Origin: JAVJRN01 sp040218415
Lineage (GTDB): Bacteria; Bacteroidota; Bacteroidia; Cytophagales; Cyclobacteriaceae
Direction: 5' to 3'
Length of the DNA: 64,000 nt
NCBI GenBank assembly: GCA_040218415.1
Contig: JAVJRN010000081.1
Location: forward strand, 62,001 to 126,000
Below, piece after piece: positions 26,585 through 35,266 of this stretch. The notes beneath the pieces are model-generated. The model was not told where the DNA came from and searched no databases. It was given only the letters and a program-made list of their open reading frames with translations. Each line of letters begins with the position of its first letter. Position 1 is the stretch's first letter. The position numbers and the translations under genes are program-made.

Positions 26585-26648
26585 ATGAAGTAAGGAAAAT
26601 GACGGCTTTAAAAACCCTCACTGATTAATACTGGCGAGTAACTAACGA

Positions 26649-26735
26649 CTAGAATATGAAAATTGTGATAAGGAACACCACAACCACAGCTACGTCCAAG
26701 ACTCTGGCGATGTTTTTTCTTTTTTGATCTGACAT
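26649..26735 (-). CDS. Possible 28-residue single-span membrane protein
   Basis: A short frame from ATG to TAG: a basic start (MSDQKRKNIARV) followed by one strongly hydrophobic segment (VAVVVVFLITIFIF). Basic residues on the N-terminal side would place that end in the cytoplasm. The segment lies in a gene-free gap between the palindromic terminator and the FKBP gene. No family is recognised. It is short enough that chance cannot be ruled out. Confidence 0.4.
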   Translation of the reverse strand: MSDQKRKNIARVLDVAVVVVFLITIFIF

Positions 26736-26895
26736 TTAAATGTACTTTCTAATTTGGTTGTTCAATTTTAAGCTGAGATTGAGGTTACAAAGCTATTGAA
26801 AAATTATTCTCATCCTTGCCTTGTTAGATTAAACCGTAAATCTTGTCGATACAAGGGAATAATTGCTCGTTGAAAGCATTTTCGGTAATAAGGCT

Positions 26896-26903
26896 TACAT
26901 TTG
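26896..26903 (+). promoter_or_regulatory. Perfect -7 element (TACATTTG) upstream of the FKBP gene
   Basis: An exact match to TAnnTTTG, 37 bases before the ATG. The best TTG upstream (26870-26872) is 23 bases away, longer than the usual 19. Confidence 0.45.
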
Positions 26904-26940
26904 TAAGCTTAATTGAATTTTGAACAAAGTAAAAACGACA

Positions 26941-27369
26941 ATGAGCGTAGCAAAATCAAATGATACCGTAAAGGTTCATTACACGGGTAAATTAGCAAGT
27001 GGTCAAGTTTTCGATTCTTCTTTAGAAAGAGATCCATTACAGTTTGTCATAGATCAAGGGCAGATGATTAAAGGATTCAATGATGCAGTTATCGGCATGG
27101 AAATAGAGGAAAAAAAGTCAGTGACTATTCCAAAAGATGAGGCTTATGGTGATTATAACGATCAATTAATACAGGAAGTAAGTAGAGGTGACTTGCCTGA
27201 AGATATGAAACCAGAAGTAGGTCAGACATTGGTTGCGACGACTCCCGAAGGACAGCAGCAGCATGTAATAGTGCAGGATGTTACCGAAGAAACCATCAAA
27301 ATTGATGCGAATCATCCTTTAGCGGGGAAAGATTTGATATTCGATATCGAATTAGTAGAAATTGTCTAA
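26941..27369 (+). CDS. FKBP-type peptidyl-prolyl cis-trans isomerase (SlyD-like)
   Basis: 142 residues from the ATG at 26941; a TTG seven codons upstream is a poorer choice. The N-terminal VKVHYTGKLASGQVFDSS and the later FVIDQGQMIKGFNDAVIGM form the FKBP active-site strands, and the middle part (PKDEAYGDYND ... ATTPEGQQQHVIVQDV) is the inserted chaperone flap of SlyD-type proteins. The family speeds prolyl isomerisation and holds unfolded chains. There is no signal peptide, so it acts in the cytoplasm, and no His-rich metal tail as in E. coli SlyD. A strong hairpin terminator follows. Confidence 0.95.
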   Translation: MSVAKSNDTVKVHYTGKLASGQVFDSSLERDPLQFVIDQGQMIKGFNDAVIGMEIEEKKSVTIPKDEAYGDYNDQLIQEVSRGDLPEDMKPEVGQTLVATTPEGQQQHVIVQDVTEETIKIDANHPLAGKDLIFDIELVEIV

Positions 27370-27403
27370 GCCACACCATAAGCATTAGACATTATGAATA
27401 CAG

Positions 27404-27435
27404 ACAAAAGCCAGTTAAACTGGCTTTTGTTTTTT
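27404..27435 (+). terminator. Rho-independent terminator of the FKBP gene
   Basis: A perfect 12-bp stem (ACAAAAGCCAGT / ACTGGCTTTTGT) with a three-base loop, followed by a run of T. Confidence 0.9.
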
Positions 27436-27922
27436 AACTGGCTTATCGTCCCAAACCGAGCCTCGAAACTTACTAAATTTTCTATTCTAAGAGGCGCATA
27501 CACTTTAGAGATATTAAAAATAGACAGTTTTCAAATGGGATTGATTGAGCTAATTTATTACTCTTGGGCATTTTGGACTTCCTTTCTTATTGATCATATT
27601 CGGGTAGTATCGCCGTTTTAATATCAAGTCATTTGATTGAAAAATAAAATCAATGACCATCTGAAAAATTGAACTTCAAGCAAGGTTCACTACCGATTAG
27701 TTTATCAACTCTTGCATTGAATCAGAAAATGCAGAAACGGGTTGTTTACTTTCGAGAATTCAAAAACGCTAGGTAATGCGAAAAAACATTTCTTTTGTCC
27801 CATGTTACCTATTTGTCCAAAAGAGTTTTGTTGTAAAAAACAGAAGGTTCCTTTTCTCATCGTGGCATTTGAAATTATTCGAATTATTTTTAAAAATTGC
27901 CTAATCAATATACCCTAATACG
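27436..27922. other. Gap of about 490 bp without a supported gene
   Basis: Short frames exist on both strands (27394-27621 plus, 27705-27908 minus) but the first runs through the terminator and neither shows a signal, motif or promoter. I see nothing clear here. Confidence 0.5.
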
Positions 27923-28897
27923 TTGCTCACACTAATACAATACAACGAAGCTAACCATCAATCAAAAAAAGGACTTAGGCCACAAGATGTGTCAGCAAGA
28001 TTAAAAGAAGACTATGTAAACTGGATCGATGTGGAGGTCACACAAAAAGACTTTGTGAGCGACTCGGTCTCACTTTTTAATATTCATCACCTCATAGAGG
28101 AAGACATCCTGAATGTAGAGCAGTTGCCTAAATTCGAATTGTTTGGTAAACATCTTTTTTTTACAACCAAAATGTTGAGCTTCAGTGAGGGTGCAAGTCT
28201 TATGGTAAAGGAGCATCTAAGTATTGTTATGTACAAAGGATTGCTTATTACCTTTCAGGAAGGTATTCCTGGCGATGATTTTGAAGGTTTGAGAAAGAAA
28301 ATTGCACTAGGTGTAGGTATGATAAGAAAGTACGGTGAAGATTTTTTGTTTTATAACATCCTCGATTCCATAGTCAAACACTATGTAAAAATTATGGAAA
28401 AGCTTCGGGAGAAGATAGAAAAACTCGAATCTATCTCCTTAGAGGATCCTACTTACGATGTAATGCAGCAAGTGATTGATATAAAAAAAGAAGTCAATCT
28501 ATTGAGAAAATACACCTTACCTATGCGGGATGCATTGAGTAAAATGCGTGTAGAAGCTGATCATTTCATTCAAGATTCTTCAGTGAATTACTTTCAAGAT
28601 GTGGCGGATCAGATTGCTTACCTCGTGACTGCTTTTGAAACTTCACGAGAGATGTTACGCGACTTGATGGATTTGCACCAGTCTAATCAGAATAATGAGA
28701 TGAATAGGGTAATGAAGACCCTCACTGTAGTATCTGCGATTTTCATTCCGTTGACATTTTTGGCAGGAGTGTACGGTATGAACTTTCATTATATGCCCGA
28801 GTTGGATTCCAAGTGGGGCTATCCACTCATTGTAGGCGTAATGGTATCGGTAGCCCTTTTCCTTGGTATGTACATGAGAAGGAAAAGATGGTTTTGA
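27923..28897 (+). CDS. corA: CorA-type magnesium/cobalt transporter
   Basis: 324 residues. A soluble alpha/beta domain, a long helix with charged heptads (about 155-245), and two C-terminal membrane helices. The pore signature GMN is at 285-287 (VYGMNFHYMPEL), followed by the last helix and a basic tail (MRRKRWF), all diagnostic of CorA. It would import Mg2+ as a homopentamer. The start appears to be TTG: there is no in-frame ATG or GTG between the upstream stop at 27902 and the conserved N-terminal region. It is transcribed alone, convergent with the YceI gene. Confidence 0.95.
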   Translation: MLTLIQYNEANHQSKKGLRPQDVSARLKEDYVNWIDVEVTQKDFVSDSVSLFNIHHLIEEDILNVEQLPKFELFGKHLFFTTKMLSFSEGASLMVKEHLSIVMYKGLLITFQEGIPGDDFEGLRKKIALGVGMIRKYGEDFLFYNILDSIVKHYVKIMEKLREKIEKLESISLEDPTYDVMQQVIDIKKEVNLLRKYTLPMRDALSKMRVEADHFIQDSSVNYFQDVADQIAYLVTAFETSREMLRDLMDLHQSNQNNEMNRVMKTLTVVSAIFIPLTFLAGVYGMNFHYMPELDSKWGYPLIVGVMVSVALFLGMYMRRKRWF

Positions 28898-29020
28898 ATT
28901 TTATATTGTTCTTTTCCTTCCCTTTTATATCATGATTGCTTTTCAGGTTCAAAAACATTCCTGCTCCTGAAACTCAGAAGGCAAGAGTGATAATGTCTTG
29001 TTAATATTCAAGCGAAAGAA

Positions 29021-29055
29021 TCTCCTTAAAGTAATGAAGGTTTACTTTAAGGAGA
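29021..29055. terminator. Hairpin between convergent corA and yceI-like genes
   Basis: A perfect 14-bp inverted repeat (TCTCCTTAAAGTAA / TTACTTTAAGGAGA) with a 7-base loop. The T-run is weak on both strands, so efficiency is uncertain. Confidence 0.6.
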
Positions 29056-29063
29056 GATTTGGC

Positions 29064-29801
29064 TCACATCGTGGTACCCGAAGCAGACACTTCTAAGGCA
29101 ATATTCACTGTATTATATATAAACTTATCTTTTGCTTTGTCTACCGCACTTGACTCATCACCATAAGTAAGATTCCAGTCTGTTCTATCTATATTGAATT
29201 TTGCTAATGCAGACAGGTTGCTTTCAGAAATTGTAACTGCTGCAGGAAAGGTGATATTTTTGGTTACACCCTTCATCGTTAAGTTCCCACTGATATTGTG
29301 TGTAGGGTTGTTTACTACATATTCACTTGCCGTTGCTGGAGTATATGCTGTTTTAAACTCTTCCTTGTCTTTAATGATGCTTTTGTCAAAAGGCGTTACT
29401 GCAGTAATTTCAAATTTTGCAATCGGATACGTATCAGTTCCAAAGAAGTCATCAGACTTTAAGTGCTTTTTTAATTTTTCATAGCCTTTACTTCCTTTTT
29501 CAAGGTCGTTAACCTCCACTCCGTTCATATCTAAGGTGAAGCTACCGCCGACTAATTTATCACCATCAATAGCAAAAGATCCTGTTGAAACCGGAATGGT
29601 ACCATCATGCTGTCCCGTAGGCTTACTCCCAATCCATGAGATGGTCGATTGGTCTGGGAGTAAAGCAAAATTGAAAGAAGAAGTCGTTGTAGCAACTTCC
29701 TGAGCTTCTGATGTTTCAACTGCCCGTCCTTTTGGGTTGTTGCAAGAGGTGATGAAAACTGCCGAAATTAGTATCAAAAGAGAAATTGAAGGTTTGTTCA
29801 T
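29064..29801 (-). CDS. YceI-family lipoprotein
   Basis: 245 residues. The N-terminus has a lipoprotein signal with lipobox FITSC (cleavage before Cys20), then a linker and a YceI domain: STISWIGSKPTGQHDGTIPV at the start, GSFTLDMNGVEVNDL in the middle, and LTMKGVTKNITFPA near the end. YceI proteins are lipocalin-like beta barrels that bind isoprenoid or other amphipathic ligands. Being a lipoprotein, it is probably anchored to a membrane facing the periplasm. No partner gene is adjacent. Confidence 0.93.
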   Translation of the reverse strand: MNKPSISLLILISAVFITSCNNPKGRAVETSEAQEVATTTSSFNFALLPDQSTISWIGSKPTGQHDGTIPVSTGSFAIDGDKLVGGSFTLDMNGVEVNDLEKGSKGYEKLKKHLKSDDFFGTDTYPIAKFEITAVTPFDKSIIKDKEEFKTAYTPATASEYVVNNPTHNISGNLTMKGVTKNITFPAAVTISESNLSALAKFNIDRTDWNLTYGDESSAVDKAKDKFIYNTVNIALEVSASGTTM

Positions 29802-30106
29802 GTTATGAAATAAAATATGATTTCTAGATTAAAGCATAATAACCTGATCATTCGACCAATGTTTTGTTCATAGTGAAAGATTTATTGAATGGGATTCTTT
29901 ATCTAAGTTCGATTGTGAAGTACTTGTTCTAGCGTCATTGCGATATTTTTTAAGCTTGAAAAGCTTGAAAAATAGAAGCAATCTGCTGGAGAGATGAGAT
30001 TACTTCAATAAAAACCTTATTTTAATCGGTTCTTATTTCGTAAAGACGATTTTAATGCTGATTTCACGGCTTTATTAATCAGACTGAGGCATTACGAATT
30101 TTGTGG
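29802..30106. other. Gap of about 300 bp, no gene seen
   Basis: AT-rich. A short direct repeat (AAGCTTGAAAAGCTTGAAAA near 29952) is the only structure noticed. It likely holds the promoter of the YceI gene. Confidence 0.4.
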
Positions 30107-30256
30107 TTATTTGGAGAGGAGCTTTATGACCCACAAGATCAAGTAAATGCCAATACCTACGCCTAAGAACAAAACACTAATCACAAAAGCAATTCTAACA
30201 TAGCTTTCTTTTATTCCTATTTTTTTACCTAACCAACCTGAAACTCCTAATATCAT
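30107..30256 (-). CDS. Mini PspC-domain membrane protein (49 residues)
   Basis: A complete frame from ATG to TAA. The sequence MILGVSGWLGKKIGIKESYV then RIAFVISVLFLGVGIGIYLI and LWVIKLL follows the PspC domain pattern G-V-x-G-x-L-x-x-x-x-G-(I)-x-x-x-x-V-R-(I)-x-F-V...G-I-x-x-Y-L-(I)-L-W. PspC proteins act in envelope stress responses; here only the bare domain is present with no extension, so a regulatory role is not certain. One to two membrane helices are expected. It lies alone 147 bp downstream of the AI-2E-family gene on the same strand. Confidence 0.75.
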   Translation of the reverse strand: MILGVSGWLGKKIGIKESYVRIAFVISVLFLGVGIGIYLILWVIKLLSK

Positions 30257-30402
30257 TGCTTCTTTTTTGATGAAAGATAAGCTGCTTTTTCTTTTAAAAG
30301 AACTTAACAGTCACAAAACTTAACGTCTTGTATTTGAGCTTTCTTTCAACTTTCGAAGTTCAAAATTGATTTTATACAAGCAAGTAATGCTCTTGTAGCG
30401 AA

Positions 30403-31476
30403 CTATTGCGATAAATTTCTTTTTCGGCGAACGCGTATGATCGCCGGGGTATTGCCCGACATCAGCTCAGCGATCACTTTAGTATTAGGGAACTGCTCCA
30501 GAATTATTTTGATAACTACTGTTAGAGGAATTGACATTATTAATCCTGGTACACCCCATATATAACCCCATAGCATGAGCATGACTAAAACGGTTATAAT
30601 ATTTACTGAGAAGGTTTTTCCCATAAGAATGGGTTCTAGAATACCCCCAAATACCACTTGAACTGCGGTGATTGTTAAAATGAAGAACAATAAAGTACCT
30701 GTCGGTTCGATCTCAACAAAGGCAAAAAGTGATAAAAAAGCAACAGAAATGATCGACCCAATCATTTGTATGAAGTTGATTAAAAATGCAAATAGCCCCC
30801 AAAATATAGGAAAGCTTACATCGAAGAGCACGCATGCCAAACTGAATCCGATTCCAGTAAGCAAGCTTACAAAAAATTTAACCTTGACAAATTTGAGAAG
30901 GTCTTTTTCAATTTTCATGAATGTTTTTACTGAGGCATACTTTTGTTTGAAAAGGGTGGTATTCATCAACTTTTCAAAATTGATCGACTCAGAAAGAAGT
31001 AATACCACAAAAAATATGGCCATCAAAGTTGCTGATATGGTTTGCTGAACGAAGCTTAGGGTAGGGCCAAAATTTGTCAAGAGATTACTGCTTTGTAAAT
31101 AGTAGCCTATCACATTTTCACCTTGCAATCGCTCTATTCCGAAAAAGCTTTCAATTCCTGCAATCAGGGAAACCAACTTCAACTCCGCTTTTTCAAAAAA
31201 AGAACTATCGGCGGACAAGATCTCATTGCTAGTTAGCTTAATAAGCTCTCCACCTAATTTTAAACTGCCAATAATAATCAGAAGTACAATAAAAATACTG
31301 GCAGCTTTAGGTACATTTTTATTACTGAGCCATCGCATGAGTGGGAGCAGTAGCAAGGCAATAAACATGGAGGAGATAAGCGGTACGAATATGAAAGACA
31401 GTGTTTTTAAAATATAGAAAATCAGTGGGATCACTATTATCAATAACAGCGTATTGGTAGTTTTCGTATTGTTCAT
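30403..31476 (-). CDS. AI-2E family transporter (UPF0118 / PerM-like)
   Basis: 357 residues with about eight membrane segments: two near the N-terminus (TLLLIIVIPLIFYIL, FVPLISSMFIALLLLP), a central soluble stretch (about 70-140), and a C-terminal bundle with the family-typical segments PIFWGLFAFLINFIQMIGSI and GGILEPILMGKTFSVNIITV. Members have been linked to autoinducer-2 export or Na+/H+ exchange; the real substrate here is unknown. It starts about 280 bp from the M28 peptidase end and is probably transcribed alone. Confidence 0.92.
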   Translation of the reverse strand: MNNTKTTNTLLLIIVIPLIFYILKTLSFIFVPLISSMFIALLLLPLMRWLSNKNVPKAASIFIVLLIIIGSLKLGGELIKLTSNEILSADSSFFEKAELKLVSLIAGIESFFGIERLQGENVIGYYLQSSNLLTNFGPTLSFVQQTISATLMAIFFVVLLLSESINFEKLMNTTLFKQKYASVKTFMKIEKDLLKFVKVKFFVSLLTGIGFSLACVLFDVSFPIFWGLFAFLINFIQMIGSIISVAFLSLFAFVEIEPTGTLLFFILTITAVQVVFGGILEPILMGKTFSVNIITVLVMLMLWGYIWGVPGLIMSIPLTVVIKIILEQFPNTKVIAELMSGNTPAIIRVRRKRNLSQ

Positions 31477-31757
31477 TGCTTGGTTGAAATATTGTTGGCT
31501 ATCACTTTAGTAATTTGCACTTTGCAAAGATACCTGCCAGCGTATCAATTTGCTTTTAAAATTTTGTTCGCTTTAGGTCTTTTTTTTAAAATACCTGAAT
31601 TCCAAAAATGAAATCAGCTCTCAAATTCAATGACGGTTTTCGTCCCTTCATTGTTTGATAAAATTCACAAAATGATCTCGGGAATGAGCATAAACATGGA
31701 AACTAAGCTTTAGTCATTGCTGGCATTCGAGTATTAAGAAATAAATACCCCCTTTGA

Positions 31758-32759
31758 CTAGTCTTTTTGCTTGGCTAAAAAAGTGTCATATCCTTCGATA
31801 GCTTCAATAATTAACCGTACAGCATCGGCATAAAAGGCTTCATTGATATTTTCATAGGTGTCACTTGGCTGATGGTAATCTTCATGATCTTCCACCCCAA
31901 AATAAATAAAGGGGATTTGTTTTTCGTGGAATATTCGGTGATCTGATGAAAAAGTCCAGTCGTCCTGCGTGGCATTATTAGGATCGTCGTGACCATACAG
32001 AAGTTTGATGTTAGTCTGTTTCAAGTCGTCCAAAGGTTGCTTTAGCTGTGGATAATGGTACAAGCCCGACGCAACAAGTTCTGATGAGTTATTATGGGAG
32101 ATCATATCCATATTAATGTTTAACACAATATTTTCGATCGGAAATGGAAGGTTTTCTATAAAATACTTGCTACCTAAGTAACCAACTTCCTCTGCATCCA
32201 CCGCTGCAAAAACCAAGGAGTGCTTGGGGGACTTATTTTTGAAATAATTAGCAATGGTGAATAATGCGGCTGCTCCCGAAGCATTGTCATCAGCTCCGTT
32301 AAAAATCTCACCATCTTTTACGCCTAGATGATCGAAGTGACCAGTAATGACAATGGCTTGTTTCATTTCTCCCTCGATCATGGTTACTACATTTCCTCCG
32401 ATTACAGTGGTATCGGGCACGTTGCTAAAGTCTTTCGTTGGGTTTGCGATGGGATACATCTTTTGTCGAGCCTCACCTTGAAAAGTGTAAGGATATTTTT
32501 GAATACTTCCTGAGGGAAATGCTGGCGCAATACCAAGAGAATCAAACTGTTGCGCTATAAATCGTTGGGTTTTGTAATTTCCTTCGGTTCCAAAGTATCT
32601 ACCTTCAAGAGAATCGTGGGACATGGCTTTTACATGGAAAAGCAACATGTCTTCATCTATTTTTATAACTTCATTTGTATCTAATCGGTCATTTGACGCG
32701 TTTTTCTGGCATGCGAATAGCAGCGATAAACAAGCGAAAGCGTAAAAGCAGTTTTTCAT
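31758..32759 (-). CDS. M28-family zinc aminopeptidase lipoprotein
   Basis: 333 residues. The ATG giving MKNCFYAFAC is chosen over a TTG three codons upstream. The signal peptide ends in a lipobox (LLFAC) so the product is a lipoprotein. Zinc ligands of the M28 di-zinc site are seen in TGHFDHLG, NGADDNASG, the Glu pair in DAEEVGYLG, NMDMIS, and the final His in EDYHQPSDTYE. Such enzymes remove N-terminal residues from peptides outside the cytoplasm. Nutritional peptide use is a likely role. No operon partner is evident. Confidence 0.93.
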   Translation of the reverse strand: MKNCFYAFACLSLLFACQKNASNDRLDTNEVIKIDEDMLLFHVKAMSHDSLEGRYFGTEGNYKTQRFIAQQFDSLGIAPAFPSGSIQKYPYTFQGEARQKMYPIANPTKDFSNVPDTTVIGGNVVTMIEGEMKQAIVITGHFDHLGVKDGEIFNGADDNASGAAALFTIANYFKNKSPKHSLVFAAVDAEEVGYLGSKYFIENLPFPIENIVLNINMDMISHNNSSELVASGLYHYPQLKQPLDDLKQTNIKLLYGHDDPNNATQDDWTFSSDHRIFHEKQIPFIYFGVEDHEDYHQPSDTYENINEAFYADAVRLIIEAIEGYDTFLAKQKD

Positions 32760-33135
32760 ATTTTCCAAAATTTAGGAGCTATTTTCAAATCTACGAGCAG
32801 CAATTCATTCAAAGCTTTAGGCTCATATATATGGAAGTACGAAACTAAAGTATTCTTCGTCAAAGGAAAATATTAAGTGCCAATAGGGGAGACTTGAGAT
32901 GATTTTCTATATGTGTTTCGAGTGTTTAGAGAAGAGCTGATCACACTGTTATTTTTCTACAGGTTTTTTGAGCTGATCCATCACAAAAAAGTACAGCCGC
33001 AATGTCCCAGTATCGAAAGGAAGATCGAGCTTTAATGAAGCACTTACAATTTCTATTTAGGTGATGACCAAAAAGTCAATAATTCTTCAATTCAAGGGCT
33101 TTTAGTTTGGTGTCCATTTTCTGCGTCTTCTTTGT
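32760..33135. other. Gap of about 375 bp, no gene seen
   Basis: Only very short frames occur. A direct repeat of AGCTGATC (near 32935 and 32971) was noticed. It should contain the promoter of the M28 gene and the end of the DUF779 transcript. Confidence 0.4.
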
Positions 33136-33492
33136 CTAATTTGATTTGAAAAAGGATTGTTCTGCTTCGTTCAATAGTCGTGAGTGTATAATAAATCGAA
33201 GGCCTAATGGAATCTCTAGAGAAAAACTCCCGCCTCTTCCTTGTGTAATGTCAATGGTCAGGTGCGTATGTTTCCAATACTCGTATTGGTCTTTATTCAT
33301 ATAAAAAGGAATGCCTTCGACATCACCCAGATGAATATCGCTTTCATCCAGGTACATATCCTCCTTCTCAAAAATCATAGGGGATGATCCATCACAGCAT
33401 CCACCACTTTGGTGGAAAATCAATTCTCCATGCTTGGCTTTCAATTGCCTCACTATTTCGGATGCCTTGTCGGTTATTTCTACTCTTGTCAT
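33136..33492 (-). CDS. DUF779 family protein
   Basis: 118 residues, no signal or membrane segment. The family signature HQSGGCCDGSSPM with its vicinal cysteines is followed by GIPFYMNKDQYEYWKHTHLT and GRGGSFSLE, matching DUF779. Members are almost always encoded beside aldehyde dehydrogenases, as here (gene 33560-35059), but their activity is not established; the conserved Cys and His residues suggest metal binding or redox. A hairpin terminator lies between the two genes, so its level may be lower than that of the dehydrogenase or rely on read-through. Confidence 0.93.
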   Translation of the reverse strand: MTRVEITDKASEIVRQLKAKHGELIFHQSGGCCDGSSPMIFEKEDMYLDESDIHLGDVEGIPFYMNKDQYEYWKHTHLTIDITQGRGGSFSLEIPLGLRFIIHSRLLNEAEQSFFKSN

Positions 33493-33512
33493 AATTTAAG
33501 TTTAAAGTAAAA

Positions 33513-33540
33513 AAGGCTGGATTAATACTAATCCAGCCTT
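33513..33540 (-). terminator. Hairpin terminator/attenuator between the aldehyde dehydrogenase and DUF779 genes
   Basis: A perfect 12-bp stem (AAGGCTGGATTA / TAATCCAGCCTT) with a four-base loop, followed on the minus strand by six T. Its place upstream of the DUF779 start suggests partial termination inside one transcript. Confidence 0.8.
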
Positions 33541-33559
33541 AAAATGCATGAACCAAATT

Positions 33560-35059
33560 TTAAAAGAATCCTAACTTGTTTTTATCATAAGAGATTAACA
33601 TGTTTTTGGTTTGTCGGTAGTAATTCATCATCATCAAGTGATTTTCACGGCCAAAGCCAGATTTTTTGTATCCTCCAAATGGAGCGTGCGCTGGATACGC
33701 GTGATAGCAGTTCACCCATACGCGACCCGCTTTGATGGCGCGAGGGATTTGATACAGTTGATGTGCATCGCGTGTCCAAACACCAGCGCCCAACCCATAA
33801 AGTGTGTCATTGGCAATCTCAATCGCTTCTGCTTCATCTTTAAATTTGGTAACACAAGCCACAGGGCCAAAAATCTCCTCCTGAAACACCCTCATTTTAT
33901 TGTGACCTTCGAGTAAGGTTGGCTTGATGTAAAAGCCGTTGGCCAAATCACCCGAAAGCTTATTCGCTTCACCTCCAGTAAGTACCTTGGCACCCTCTTC
34001 TTTTCCAATTTTAAAATATGATTGAATCTTTTCAAATTGGTCGTTGGAGGCTTGTGCGCCCATCATTGTATTGGTATCATAGGGATTGTCCTGAATGATG
34101 GCATTGGTTCTCTCGATGACCTTTTCCATGAATTTATCATAGATATCTTCTTGCACTAAAATTCTGGAAGGGCACGTACAAACCTCTCCCTGGTTGAATG
34201 CAAATAGCACGGCACCTTCTATGGCTTTATCTAGATATGCATCATCTGCATCCATGACGCTATTGAAGAAAATGTTTGGTGACTTTCCGCCTAATTCCAT
34301 TGTTACAGGATTTAGATTTTTGGAAGCGTATTGCATAATCAGCTGCCCAGTGGTAGTCTCTCCAGTGAAAGCTACTTTGTTTACTTTGGAGCTTGAGGCC
34401 AATGGTTTACCTGCTTCAGGGCCGAAACCATGAATGACATTGACGACTCCCGGAGGAAATACATCAGCTATTTTTTCCATCAGTAAAGTGGCTGACGAAG
34501 GTGTTTGCTCGGCAGGCTTTAGCACCACGCAGTTACCTGTAGCCAAAGCTGGAGGTAGTTTCCATGACAACATTAATAATGGAAAATTCCATGGAATGAT
34601 TTGACCAACAACGCCAAGAGGTTCCTTGATATTCATTGATAAAGTGTGTTGATCAAGTTCGCTTACGGTACCTTCCTCGGCACGAATGCAAGCAGCAAAG
34701 TAGCGCCAATGATCTATCGCAAGCGGTACATCAGCATTGAGTGTTTCTCGAATGGCTTTCCCATTATCACAGGTTTCAACCAGCGCAAACTCTTCCAGAT
34801 TTGCCTCGATAATATCCGCCACTTTATTGAGTAACGAAGCTCGATGAGCAGCTGAAGTATTTCCCCATGCTTCTTTTGCAGCATTTGCCGCATCGAGTGC
34901 ATTATCAACGTCTACTTGTTGCGATCTTGGATACTTGGCAATCAAGCTGTTGTCGATAGGAGAGGTATTCTCAAAATATTCTCCACCTACGGGTGCTACA
35001 AATTCCCCATTGATGAAGTTGGCATACTTTTCTTTGAATTTTGGTTTTGAATAACTCAT
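33560..35059 (-). CDS. NAD(P)-dependent aldehyde dehydrogenase
   Basis: 499 residues, the standard length of the superfamily. The cofactor-side segment IIPWNFPLLM, catalytic general base Glu255 in MELGGKSPN, and nucleophile Cys294 in NQGEVCTC are all present. It is of the AldB/acetaldehyde-dehydrogenase type that oxidises short aliphatic aldehydes to acids. The gene is divergent from an AraC-type regulator (208 bp apart) and precedes DUF779, a combination I know as a recurring cassette. Control by the AraC protein in response to an alcohol or aldehyde is inferred. Confidence 0.96.
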   Translation of the reverse strand: MSYSKPKFKEKYANFINGEFVAPVGGEYFENTSPIDNSLIAKYPRSQQVDVDNALDAANAAKEAWGNTSAAHRASLLNKVADIIEANLEEFALVETCDNGKAIRETLNADVPLAIDHWRYFAACIRAEEGTVSELDQHTLSMNIKEPLGVVGQIIPWNFPLLMLSWKLPPALATGNCVVLKPAEQTPSSATLLMEKIADVFPPGVVNVIHGFGPEAGKPLASSSKVNKVAFTGETTTGQLIMQYASKNLNPVTMELGGKSPNIFFNSVMDADDAYLDKAIEGAVLFAFNQGEVCTCPSRILVQEDIYDKFMEKVIERTNAIIQDNPYDTNTMMGAQASNDQFEKIQSYFKIGKEEGAKVLTGGEANKLSGDLANGFYIKPTLLEGHNKMRVFQEEIFGPVACVTKFKDEAEAIEIANDTLYGLGAGVWTRDAHQLYQIPRAIKAGRVWVNCYHAYPAHAPFGGYKKSGFGRENHLMMMNYYRQTKNMLISYDKNKLGFF

Positions 35060-35266
35060 TCGCGTTTCTTTTGGATTAGTAATATGTTTAAATTGATAAT
35101 TATGTAAGTAATATTTATACCACGTTTAAGTGTACGTGTTTTTAATTATTAATAATTTTATAAAGGTATTTTAAAGTATTTTTAATTTATTGAACGTATT
35201 TATCATTATCTAACACATATCTATCACAGGTATTTTGACAATATTTATCTTTCGAATTATGTCCTT
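35060..35266. promoter_or_regulatory. Divergent control region of the aldehyde dehydrogenase and AraC genes, with GTATTT repeats
   Basis: Strongly AT-rich. GTATTT occurs at 35166, 35176, 35196 and 35230; the first three are spaced by 10 and 20 bases, that is, whole helical turns, and GGTATTTT is repeated exactly at 35165 and 35229. Direct repeats on one face of the helix are what AraC-family activators bind. The operator role is inferred. Confidence 0.4.

Noticed and set aside
27394..27621. Plus-strand frame of 75 codons after the FKBP gene
   Set aside because: It runs straight through the strong terminator hairpin and lacks a promoter or motif.
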